Source of the DNA: Aquimarina sp.
Lineage (GTDB): Bacteria; Bacteroidota; Bacteroidia; Flavobacteriales; Flavobacteriaceae
Direction: 5' to 3'
NCBI GenBank assembly: GCA_002697475.1
Contig: NZVW01000132.1
Coordinates: forward strand, 1-9,256
Length of the DNA: 9,256 nt
Shown: positions 1-6,451 of the stretch, one piece after another
Position numbering within the stretch: the stretch's first letter is position 1
Layout: every line of letters starts with the position of its first letter
The notes under the pieces: generated by a model
Database searches by the model: none
Seen by the model: the letters and a program-made list of their open reading frames with translations, nothing else
What the model was told of the DNA's origin: nothing
Position numbers and translations under genes: made by a program

Positions 1-115
1 TGAAATATTCCTGTAATTTATAAGAAAAACCAAGTGGATCATTTAATTTAACGAAGCCTGAGAACAAAAACAGAATCCCTACAAATATCCTGGAAAAACC
101 TACTAATATCTTCAT
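1..115 (-). CDS. DoxX/BT_3928-family membrane protein, N-terminal fragment (runs off the left edge)
   Basis: Reading the minus strand from an ATG at 115 gives 38 codons with no stop before the window ends. The peptide starts MKILVGFSRIFVGILFLFSG and continues with FVKLNDPLGFSYKL. Residues about 4-22 form a hydrophobic first membrane helix. The SG-FVK-NDPLGFSYKL stretch just after it is typical of the BT_3928-like branch of DoxX proteins in Bacteroidota, usually four-helix inner-membrane proteins. The biochemical role of this branch is not established; DoxX relatives elsewhere are linked to quinone or thiol redox chemistry. It lies 81 bases downstream of the DUF1599 gene on the same strand and may be cotranscribed with it. 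From memory, DUF1599, this family and tpiA often follow each other in Bacteroidota, but tpiA is outside the window. Family assignment is good; function is open. Confidence 0.8.
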   Translation of the reverse strand, partial: MKILVGFSRIFVGILFLFSGFVKLNDPLGFSYKLQEYF

Positions 116-196
116 ATTTACTATCCTATTGATTTAAAAATGGGTAACAATATAATGGAATAAAGCATAATTAAAGAAGCTTTAACAACATTTAAA

Positions 197-742
197 CTAA
201 TTCTCAGCTTCTCCTAAATGTATCATTGCGAATACTGCATAATTAATCATATCCTGATAATTTGCATCTACACCTTCACTAACCGAAGTTTTTCCTTTAT
301 TATCCTCAATTTGCTTCACTCTTAGTAATTTTTGCAGAATCAAATCTGTTAATGAACTAACTCTCATTTCACGCCATGCTTCACCATAATCATGATTCTT
401 ATTCATCATTAAATTTTTGGTCACGCTTATTTGCTTATCATACAATTTTGAGGCCTCTTCAGGAGATAAGTCAGGCTGGTCTGCAATTCCCTTTTCAAGT
501 TGAATTAAAGCCATTGTACAATAATTAATAATCCCTATAAACTCTGACACTTGCCCTTCATCCACCTTCTGAATTTCATTTTCCTGAAGACTTCTGATTC
601 GCTGTGCTTTTATAAAAATCTGATCAGTCAGTGATGGTAACCTCAAAATTCGCCAGGCACTACCATAGTCTTTCATTTTACGATTGAATAAATCTCTGCA
701 CTTGGTAATAATTTTATCGTATTGTGAAGATGTATCTTGCAT
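197..742 (-). CDS. DUF1599 / Nmad1 (nucleotide modification associated domain 1) protein, tandem-duplicated
   Basis: This 181-residue soluble, mostly helical protein is two copies of one domain. Residues 8-83 and 101-176 align with a 93-residue offset: YDK at 8 and 101, DYG-AWR at 25 and 118, SLTD at 37 and 130, and I-NY near the end of each copy. The DYG-AWR and R-SLTD motifs mark DUF1599, renamed Nmad1 because phage members occur near DNA-base-modification genes. No enzyme activity is established as far as I know. Single-domain phage forms are about half this length. There is no signal peptide or membrane segment. The ATG at 742 fits the family N-terminus. The gene diverges from folP across 80 bases, an arrangement I recall as common in Bacteroidota, which hints at a link to nucleotide or folate metabolism. 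That link is inference. Family confidence is high, function low. Confidence 0.9.
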   Translation of the reverse strand: MQDTSSQYDKIITKCRDLFNRKMKDYGSAWRILRLPSLTDQIFIKAQRIRSLQENEIQKVDEGQVSEFIGIINYCTMALIQLEKGIADQPDLSPEEASKLYDKQISVTKNLMMNKNHDYGEAWREMRVSSLTDLILQKLLRVKQIEDNKGKTSVSEGVDANYQDMINYAVFAMIHLGEAEN

Positions 743-751
743 TTAGCTTTT

Positions 752-759
752 TAATTTTG
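752..759 (+). promoter_or_regulatory. Candidate Bacteroidota -7 element upstream of folP
   Basis: TAATTTTG matches the TAnnTTTG -7 consensus used by the Bacteroidota primary sigma factor and is followed by CG. It would place a transcription start near 766 and give folP a leader of roughly 57 bases. No TTG -33 element occurs at the usual 17-23 base spacing; the nearest are 12 and 27 bases away. Only the -7 half is supported. Confidence 0.35.
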
Positions 760-822
760 CGTAAATTTCGTTCAATATAGGAATTAAACCAACTATTGCT
801 ATAAAAATATGATATTCGTCTT

Positions 823-1650
823 ATGACAATTAATTGTAAAGGAAATTTGATAAGCCTTGAAAACCCAAAGGTAATGGGCATTCTCAATTTAACTCCAGAC
901 TCATTTTATGACGGAGGAAAATATAAAAATATTGATCAGGCTATCGTACAGGTGGAAATAATGTTAAAGGAAGGAGCTGATTTTATAGATGTGGGAGCGT
1001 ACTCCTCCAGACCCGGGGCAGATCATATTTCTGAAGAAGAAGAGCTTTCAAGAATCCTCCCTATTGTTGAATTTATTACTAAAGCATTTCCAGAAATTAT
1101 ACTCTCCATCGACACTTTCAGAAGTAGAGTAGCTCAATATTGTATTGAAGCGGGAGCTTCAATCATAAATGATATTTCAGCAGGAAACTTAGATTCTAAA
1201 ATGTTTGAAACAGTAGGTAGCTTAGCTGTTCCTTATATAATGATGCATATGAAAGGAACTCCGCAAAACATGGTAGACTTAAATACATATGAAGATCTAA
1301 TCAAAGAAATTCAATTTTACTTTTCTCAGAAGGTGAAATTAGCAAAAGCACATAAAATTAATGACATTATAATTGATCCTGGATTTGGTTTTGCTAAAAA
1401 TATAGAGCAGAACTTTGAGCTTTTAAAAAAGCTCTCCGTTTTTAAACTTCAAGATTTACCTATTCTTGTTGGAGTTTCCAGAAAATCAATGATTTATAAA
1501 ACTTTAAAAACAAAACCCGAAGAAGCTCTAAATGGAACAACATTCTTAAATACCCTGGCATTACAAAATGGAGCCAATATTCTCAGGGTCCACGACGTTA
1601 AAGAAGCTAAAGAGTGTGTTGAACTCTATAAACTATACAAATCGGCTTAG
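823..1650 (+). CDS. folP: Dihydropteroate synthase (FolP)
   Basis: This cytoplasmic TIM-barrel enzyme condenses 6-hydroxymethyl-dihydropterin pyrophosphate with p-aminobenzoate to give dihydropteroate, the sulfonamide-sensitive step of folate synthesis. All family signatures are present in order: MGILNLTPDSFYDGG (18-32), DVGAYSSRPGA (56-66), IDTFR (96-100), the ND-SAG pterin-site region (116-121), MHMKGTPQNM (141-150), IIDPGFGFAK (183-192), GVSRKS (217-222) and RVHDV (255-259). At 275 residues the length is normal. The ATG at 823 fits the usual MTINCKG-type N-terminus. It diverges from the DUF1599 gene and lies 59 bases upstream of cdaA on the same strand with no terminator between them, so cotranscription with cdaA is plausible. 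Nothing in the pterin or pABA loops stands out as a resistance variant, though that cannot be judged by eye. Confidence 0.97.
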   Translation: MTINCKGNLISLENPKVMGILNLTPDSFYDGGKYKNIDQAIVQVEIMLKEGADFIDVGAYSSRPGADHISEEEELSRILPIVEFITKAFPEIILSIDTFRSRVAQYCIEAGASIINDISAGNLDSKMFETVGSLAVPYIMMHMKGTPQNMVDLNTYEDLIKEIQFYFSQKVKLAKAHKINDIIIDPGFGFAKNIEQNFELLKKLSVFKLQDLPILVGVSRKSMIYKTLKTKPEEALNGTTFLNTLALQNGANILRVHDVKEAKECVELYKLYKSA

Positions 1651-1709
1651 GCGATATAATTTGTTTATATTTATTGCATAATGAGTCTTACATCTAAAAC
1701 CACATACTA

Positions 1710-2486
1710 TTGGACTTTATCAACCTGAGGATACTGGATATCCTGGATATCGTACTTGTTGCATTTTTACTATACTATGTTTATAAACTGGTAAAGGGTA
1801 CCGCTGCTATCAATATTTTTATTGGTATCGTAATGATTTATTTGGTCTGGAAACTTACTCAGTTTTTAGCTATGGAAATGCTGAGCAGTGTTTTAGGTGA
1901 ATTTATTGGAGTGGGTATGTTTGCCTTAATTGTAGTTTTTCAACAAGAGATACGCAAGTTTCTCTTAATGATAGGGTCTACTAATTTTGGGAGAAGAAGA
2001 AACTTTCTTAAACAGCTGAAATTTATGCGGGATACTACTGAGGAAAGTTTAACCGATATCAATGCCATAGTACACGCTTGTGAAAATATGGGAGAATCTT
2101 ACACTGGTGCCTTAATTGTTATTAAAAGAAATACATCTCTTGATTTTGTAAAAACCAGTGGTGATCAAATGGATATTTCTGTAAATGCTCCGATAATTGA
2201 AAGTATCTTTTACAAAAACAGTCCCTTGCACGATGGCGCTATGATTATTGAAGATAACCGCATTGTGGCAACCCGTGTAATTCTACCTGTTACCAATGAC
2301 AGAGAAATGCCACTACGCTTCGGGCTCAGACATAGAGCTGCCGCTGGCATAACTGAAAAGACAGATGCATTAGCCATTGTAGTTAGTGAAGAAACAGGTC
2401 AGATTTCTTATCTAAAAAATGGTGGATTTATTATTTTTAACGACAGAAATGAATTAATACAAAAGATCAAACGACATTTGACGTAA
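1710..2486 (+). CDS. cdaA: Membrane diadenylate cyclase CdaA (DacA), c-di-AMP synthase
   Basis: This enzyme condenses two ATP into cyclic di-AMP, a messenger controlling potassium, osmotic and cell-wall homeostasis in bacteria that use it. The 258-residue protein has three N-terminal membrane helices (about 12-30, 33-51 and 60-78), a short linker and a cytoplasmic DAC domain from about 110. The catalytic DGA motif is at 175-177, the RHR motif at 207-209 (GLRHRAAAG) and SEETG at 226-230, so it should be active. The start must be TTG at 1710: an in-frame TAA lies at 1695 with no ATG or GTG between, and the resulting MDFINLRILDILD matches the family N-terminus. No Shine-Dalgarno sequence precedes it. 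folP lies 59 bases upstream, not the cdaR-glmM partners of Firmicutes. The stop overlaps the next ATG by one base. Confidence 0.96.
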   Translation: MDFINLRILDILDIVLVAFLLYYVYKLVKGTAAINIFIGIVMIYLVWKLTQFLAMEMLSSVLGEFIGVGMFALIVVFQQEIRKFLLMIGSTNFGRRRNFLKQLKFMRDTTEESLTDINAIVHACENMGESYTGALIVIKRNTSLDFVKTSGDQMDISVNAPIIESIFYKNSPLHDGAMIIEDNRIVATRVILPVTNDREMPLRFGLRHRAAAGITEKTDALAIVVSEETGQISYLKNGGFIIFNDRNELIQKIKRHLT

Positions 2487-3280
2487 TGAATACCTTAGTC
2501 AACGTATCCAACTGTAAAAATTGTGGGCATCAAATTGAACAGTTTAATTTTTGTCCGAAATGCGGAGCAAAAAAAATAACAAAAAGAATTACGTTTAAAA
2601 ATTTGATCTCAGAATTTTCTGATAGATTTTTAAACCTGGACAATTCACTGCTCAAAACTTTTATTCATCTTTTTACAAAACCTGAAGAAGTAATTGACGG
2701 ATATGTACACGGCTTACGTAAAAGATATATCAATGCTTTTGGGTATTTTGCTATTTCGTTAACAGTAACAAGTATTTATACTTTTTTGACGAAAAGTAAA
2801 ATGAAGGAACTGATGGTTAGTACTGCAATGAACGAAGAGCAAATCCAAATGCAACAATCGATCTTTGATACGACAGCACAATATCAATCTATTATTAACT
2901 TTATATTGATACCATTGTTGGCCATTATATCCAGAATAGTATTTTGGAATTATAAAAAATATAATTTGACTGAGCATTTTGTGATCTACCTTTACAGTTA
3001 CTCACATATAGTGACCTGCGTAGCAGTGCTTATGCTTCCTTTTGTATTGCTTTCAGATAATTTCTTATTGGTATCTGTTATACAATTCAGCATATACATA
3101 ATTTACATAGCTTATGTACTGAAACGAATTTATAATCTTAGCTTTCAATCGATTATACTCAAAACATTGTTGTTTTTCGGAATCGGAGGTATTGGTTATT
3201 TTATTTTCTCTATTATAATTGTGATAATACTTTTGCTAACTGGTCAGCTAGATTTAGAGATGTTTAAACCTAAGCAATAA
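2486..3280 (+). CDS. DUF3667 zinc-ribbon membrane protein, translationally linked to cdaA
   Basis: This 264-residue protein of unknown function opens with a CxxC-x9-CxxC zinc ribbon (Cys10, Cys13, Cys23, Cys26; NCKNCG and FCPKCGAKK). A DUF3667 region follows at about 34-85, including RITFKNLISEF and the LRKRYINAFGYF stretch leading into the membrane. Roughly five hydrophobic segments follow (about 82-101, 134-153, 166-189, 193-212 and 224-252), with a short soluble loop at 104-132. The zinc ribbon should lie on the cytoplasmic side because there is no signal peptide. The ATG shares its A with the cdaA stop (TAATG), so translation is probably coupled and the product may work with or near the c-di-AMP synthase. 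That is inference: the family has many Bacteroidota members in other contexts. The stop is one base from the stop of the convergent ABC exporter gene. Confidence 0.85.
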   Translation: MNTLVNVSNCKNCGHQIEQFNFCPKCGAKKITKRITFKNLISEFSDRFLNLDNSLLKTFIHLFTKPEEVIDGYVHGLRKRYINAFGYFAISLTVTSIYTFLTKSKMKELMVSTAMNEEQIQMQQSIFDTTAQYQSIINFILIPLLAIISRIVFWNYKKYNLTEHFVIYLYSYSHIVTCVAVLMLPFVLLSDNFLLVSVIQFSIYIIYIAYVLKRIYNLSFQSIILKTLLFFGIGGIGYFIFSIIIVIILLLTGQLDLEMFKPKQ

Positions 3281-3281
3281 A

Positions 3282-5045
3282 TTATTCAACGGAGGACACA
3301 AATTGAACTTCATAAAGATTTCTATAATAACCATTTGAAATCTTTAATAATTCTTTGTGATTACCCTCTTCTACAATTTTACCTTGATCCATAACAATAA
3401 TTTTATCAGCATTGCGGATGGTGGCCAATCTATGCGCAATTACAATTGAAGTCCGGCCTTTAGTTATTTTTTCTGTTGCCCGTTGAATTAATTGCTCACT
3501 GTATGTATCAACCGAAGAAGTGGCTTCGTCAAGAATTAAAATACTGGGATTGGTAACATACGCTCGCAAAAATGAAATCAATTGTCGCTGACCAGAAGAA
3601 AGCATTGCTCCCCTTTCCTTAACATTATAATGATAGCCATTGGGTAGACTCATTATAAAATCGTGAATTCCTATTTCCTTTGCAGCTTTTATCACCTCAT
3701 CCTCTGATATAGTGGTAGACCATAATGTAATATTATTAAGTATGGTATCTGCAAAAAGAAAGACGTCCTGAAGTACCACAGCAATATGACTCCTCAGGTT
3801 TTGCAACTGAATTTCTTTAATGTTGACATCATCTATTAAAATATCCCCTCCATCTATTTCATAAAACCTACTTAATAAATTAACTATAGTTGATTTACCT
3901 GCTCCAGTGGCCCCAACAATAGCAACCGTATCTCCTTTTTTTACTTTAAGAGAAATCCCTTTCAGCACTTCCTCATCATCAACATAACTAAATCTTACAT
4001 TTTTAAACTCTATATTTCCTTTTACGGTTTCCAATATTTGATTACCAGTATCGTCTATTGCAGATTGCGTATCCAAAATACCAAAAACTCTATTTGCAGC
4101 TACCATACCCATTTGCAAGGAGTTGAACTTATCTGCTATTTGTCTTAATGGTCTAAACAACATTTGTGACAATTCAATAAACGCTATAACTACACCAAGA
4201 CTAATGACTCCACCTTCCGCGGCATTAAGACCTCCATACCATACAATCAAACCTATAGTAATACTACTCGACATCTCTGCAATAGGAAAGAAAATTGAGT
4301 TATACCAGACTGTTTTTATCCAACCCTTTTTATGCTTTTCATTAATGACTTTAAAATTTTCGTACTCCTTATCCTCCCTATTAAAAAGTTGGACTATTTT
4401 CATTCCCGTTATTCGCTCTTGAACAAATGAGTTAAGATTAGAAACCTGAGTTCTAACCTCTTCAAAAGCTGCCTTCATTTTTTTCTGAAAAACTCTTGTT
4501 GCATAGAGTATCAAGGGCAAAATAACAAGGACTAACAAAGTCAATCTCCAACTTTGAGAAAACATAAAGCCCAGAATTACCAGCATTTTTAAAAGATCAC
4601 TGATAATCATAAAAAGTCCTTCGCTAAAAATACTGGCTATAGTCTCTATATCACTAACAGCTCTTGTCACCAATCTACCTACTGCCGATTTATCATAGTA
4701 CTGCTTTTTAAATCCCATCATATGATTAAAAAGTTTAACTCTGATATCTCGAATCACATGCTGGCCTAACCAATTAGCAAAAAAGACAAATAAGAATTGA
4801 AAGATTACTTCCAGAACTAATGCTCCCAACATTAAGGTAACAAAATACACCAGCAGTTCACCATCTTTAGGAATGATGGCTTTATCAATTATGTTTTGAA
4901 GTATTAAAGGTCTCACAACCGCAACACCAGATACTAGTACTGCAGCTAGTGCTACAAAATAAAATGTAACCTTATAAGGTTTTGTGAACTTTAATAACCT
5001 TTTAAAAAGGTTTATATCAAAAGCGTTTCCTGTTTTTTCTGCCAT
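3282..5045 (-). CDS. MsbA-type ABC exporter (fused membrane and ATPase half-transporter)
   Basis: This 587-residue inner-membrane half-transporter would form a homodimer or heterodimer. An ABC transmembrane domain with six helices spans about 20-310 and the nucleotide-binding domain about 345-580. ATPase motifs are complete: Walker A GATGAGKS (378-385), Q-loop Gln426, signature LSSGQ (482-486) preceded by KERG, Walker B ILILDE (502-507, catalytic Glu507) and the H-loop IAHRL (536-540, His538). LSSGQ in place of LSGGQ is an accepted variant and should not impair ATP hydrolysis. Homologs export lipids, lipid A precursors or hydrophobic drugs; the substrate cannot be read from sequence. The gene starts four bases after the truA stop, so it is very probably the second gene of a truA operon. 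The ATG at 5045 fits the family. No terminator follows it. Confidence 0.94.
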   Translation of the reverse strand: MAEKTGNAFDINLFKRLLKFTKPYKVTFYFVALAAVLVSGVAVVRPLILQNIIDKAIIPKDGELLVYFVTLMLGALVLEVIFQFLFVFFANWLGQHVIRDIRVKLFNHMMGFKKQYYDKSAVGRLVTRAVSDIETIASIFSEGLFMIISDLLKMLVILGFMFSQSWRLTLLVLVILPLILYATRVFQKKMKAAFEEVRTQVSNLNSFVQERITGMKIVQLFNREDKEYENFKVINEKHKKGWIKTVWYNSIFFPIAEMSSSITIGLIVWYGGLNAAEGGVISLGVVIAFIELSQMLFRPLRQIADKFNSLQMGMVAANRVFGILDTQSAIDDTGNQILETVKGNIEFKNVRFSYVDDEEVLKGISLKVKKGDTVAIVGATGAGKSTIVNLLSRFYEIDGGDILIDDVNIKEIQLQNLRSHIAVVLQDVFLFADTILNNITLWSTTISEDEVIKAAKEIGIHDFIMSLPNGYHYNVKERGAMLSSGQRQLISFLRAYVTNPSILILDEATSSVDTYSEQLIQRATEKITKGRTSIVIAHRLATIRNADKIIVMDQGKIVEEGNHKELLKISNGYYRNLYEVQFVSSVE

Positions 5046-5049
5046 TTAC

Positions 5050-5793
5050 TTATAAATAAATGTGGTCGGGATATTTTACATCCGTAAGATACAATCCTTC
5101 TGCAGGGACCGAGTAACCAGCATCACTTCGATTCTGGCTCAGAATTATTCGTTCCATATCCTGCACTTTCATCTTCCCTTCACCAATCTCTATTAATGTT
5201 CCTACAATAGCTCGTACCATATTTCTCAAAAATCGATCTGCTGAAATATAAAAAATATAGTGACCGTCTTTCACTTCCCAACCGGCTGATGCAATATTGC
5301 AATTATACGTTTTTACATCCGTTTTGGACTTACTAAAACATTTAAAATTGATATGATTTAACAGTAATTTAGCAGCCTCATTCATGCGATCAATATCAAC
5401 ACTTCTTCTTAAATAATATGCGTTATCAATCAGAAAAGGGTTTTTCTCAAGTAATAAATGATACTCATAAGATCTAAGAATGGCATCAAATCGTGCGTGA
5501 GCATCCTCCTTGACAGCTTTTATATTTTTTACAGCAATATCATTAGGCAATATAGAATTCAATTTATATCGAAAATCTATCTCGTCAATATTTACGTCAA
5601 TATCAAAATGGGCAACTATAAATTTTGCGTGCACTCCTGCGTCTGTTCGACCAGCCCCCACTATCTCAGTATTATTTCTCAGCAAAAGAGACAATTTTTC
5701 CTCCAGTACCTGCTGAACAGAAATTGCGTTTGGCTGACGCTGCCACCCGTGATAATTAGTACCTTTATATTGTAATTCTAAGAAATATCTCAA
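5050..5793 (-). CDS. truA: tRNA pseudouridine(38-40) synthase TruA
   Basis: TruA isomerises uridines 38, 39 and 40 in the tRNA anticodon stem-loop to pseudouridine, in the cytoplasm as a dimer. The 247-residue product shows the N-terminal YKGTNYHGWQRQ motif (9-20), the catalytic GRTDAGVHA loop (48-56, nucleophile Asp51), an AHARFDA motif near 103 and the C-terminal RFLRNMVRAIVGTL segment that lines the active site. The start is TTG at 5793: no ATG or GTG occurs in the frame upstream to position 5842, and MRYFLELQYKG is the usual TruA N-terminus in Flavobacteriia. It is first gene of a two-gene operon with the ABC exporter. A good promoter candidate lies at 5829-5861, giving a short leader of about 30 bases. 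Confidence 0.96.
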   Translation of the reverse strand: MRYFLELQYKGTNYHGWQRQPNAISVQQVLEEKLSLLLRNNTEIVGAGRTDAGVHAKFIVAHFDIDVNIDEIDFRYKLNSILPNDIAVKNIKAVKEDAHARFDAILRSYEYHLLLEKNPFLIDNAYYLRRSVDIDRMNEAAKLLLNHINFKCFSKSKTDVKTYNCNIASAGWEVKDGHYIFYISADRFLRNMVRAIVGTLIEIGEGKMKVQDMERIILSQNRSDAGYSVPAEGLYLTDVKYPDHIYL

Positions 5794-5802
5794 GGCTTTC
5801 TT

Positions 5803-5810
5803 TACTTTTG
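5803..5810 (+). promoter_or_regulatory. Possible -7 element for the yfcE-like gene
   Basis: TACTTTTG on the plus strand fits TAnnTTTG and faces the phosphoesterase gene, implying a leader of about 80 bases. There is no TTG at normal spacing (the nearest is 30 bases upstream). It lies in what would be the truA leader, so the two promoters would transcribe across each other. A second near-match, TATATTTT at 5877-5884, sits closer to the start. Neither is strong. Confidence 0.25.
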
Positions 5811-5828
5811 TTTTTTTTAAAGAAGGTA

Positions 5829-5861
5829 CAAATATACTTCTAAAAAGAAATACACGAACAA
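5829..5861 (-). promoter_or_regulatory. Bacteroidota promoter for the truA-ABC exporter operon
   Basis: On the minus strand, TTG (5859-5861), a 22-base spacer and TATATTTG (5829-5836) match the TTG / TAnnTTTG consensus exactly, within the accepted 17-23 base spacing. The -7 element is followed by TACC, also a frequent context. Transcription would begin near 5822-5824, about 30 bases upstream of the truA TTG start. This is the best promoter match in the window. Confidence 0.6.
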
Positions 5862-5897
5862 ACTCTTATAACATACTATATTTTAAAAGCCTTTCTC

Positions 5898-6392
5898 TTG
5901 AAAAAGATATTATTACTCAGTGACACTCATAGTTATATTGATGATAGAATTTTACATTATGTTGATAGTGTTGATGAAGTATGGCATGCAGGAGACATTG
6001 GCGATATAACAGTAACAGATCAAATTTTGATTCGTAAACCTTTGAGAGCAGTTTATGGTAATATCGACAATAATACAATCAGATCAACTTTTCCTTTACA
6101 TCAAAGATTCACCATAGAAAATGTGTCAGTATGGATAACTCATATAGGAGGATATCCTCCTAAATATAATGCTACAACAAGAGAAGAATTAAAAGTAAAT
6201 CGCCCCAGATTATTTATTTGCGGACATTCCCATATCCTAAAAGTTATCCCCGATGCTAAGTTAGGACTAATTCATATGAATCCCGGCGCTGCAGGAAAAC
6301 ACGGTTTTCATAAAGTAAGAACTATGTTGCGTTTTGAAATAAATATGGATAAAATAGAAAATCTTGAAGTCATAGAGCTTGGAAAAAAATAA
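5898..6392 (+). CDS. YfcE/MJ0936-family metallophosphoesterase
   Basis: This is a 164-residue cytoplasmic calcineurin-like phosphoesterase of the small YfcE type, which hydrolyses phosphodiesters in vitro; its physiological substrate is unknown. The metal-binding motifs are all present: SDTHS (8-12, Asp9 and His11), HAGDIGD (30-36, Asp33), GNID (54-57, Asn55), the H of THIGG (82) and GHSH (109-112, His110 and His112). The closing MNPGAAGKHGF (127-137) is also typical. The start is TTG at 5898: the frame is open only back to TAA at 5841 and has no ATG or GTG, while MKKILLLSDTHS is the expected N-terminus. It is monocistronic as far as can be seen, divergent from truA and convergent with the DUF4293 gene. 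The hairpin starting at its stop codon should end its transcript. Confidence 0.93.
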   Translation: MKKILLLSDTHSYIDDRILHYVDSVDEVWHAGDIGDITVTDQILIRKPLRAVYGNIDNNTIRSTFPLHQRFTIENVSVWITHIGGYPPKYNATTREELKVNRPRLFICGHSHILKVIPDAKLGLIHMNPGAAGKHGFHKVRTMLRFEINMDKIENLEVIELGKK

Positions 6393-6423
6393 AGCCCGGA
6401 AATGGCACTTTCCGAGCTTTATT
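6388..6423. terminator. Bidirectional hairpin terminator between yfcE-like and DUF4293 genes
   Basis: Left arm 6388-6402 pairs with right arm 6409-6423 over 15 positions with one C-A mismatch (6396/6415) around the loop TGGCAC. The GC-rich core is GCCCGGAAA / TTTCCGAGC. On the minus strand the hairpin is followed by ATTTTTTTCC, so it should be an efficient terminator for the DUF4293 gene. On the plus strand the tail is only TTTATTACG, so it is weaker for yfcE. The TAA of yfcE lies inside the left arm. Confidence 0.8.
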
Positions 6424-6451
6424 ACGCACTAATACTACTAAGATGTTAGGT

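Noticed and set aside
161..184. Inverted repeat TAAAGC / GCTTTA between the DUF1599 and DoxX genes
   Set aside because: Six pairs, low GC and a 12-base loop with no T-run; likely chance in AT-rich DNA, not a terminator.
802..829. Possible minus-strand promoter for the DUF1599 gene: TTG, 17-base spacer, TATTTTTA
   Set aside because: The -7 element has A where the conserved G is expected and the site overlaps the folP start, so support is too thin for a feature.
1655..1676. Possible promoter for cdaA (TATAATTTG, TATTTATTG)
   Set aside because: Both have the wrong spacing between TA and TTTG or a mismatch in the core, and neither has a TTG at the right distance.
2515..2565. Zinc ribbon of the DUF3667 protein as a DNA-binding transcription factor
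   Set aside because: The rest of the protein is membrane-embedded and the short CxxC pair resembles the generic ribbon found at the start of many membrane proteins; no helix-turn-helix is visible.
3235..3255. Short imperfect hairpin GCTAAC/GTCAGC near the end of the DUF3667 gene
   Set aside because: The loop would be only two bases, the stem has a mismatch and no T-run follows on either strand.
4123..4422. Plus-strand open frame of 99 codons inside the ABC exporter gene
   Set aside because: It lies antisense to a well-conserved transporter domain, has no recognisable family and no promoter; a shadow of the real gene.
5458..5775. Two plus-strand open frames (105 and 68 codons) antisense to truA
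   Set aside because: They are opposite conserved truA catalytic regions and resemble no known protein.
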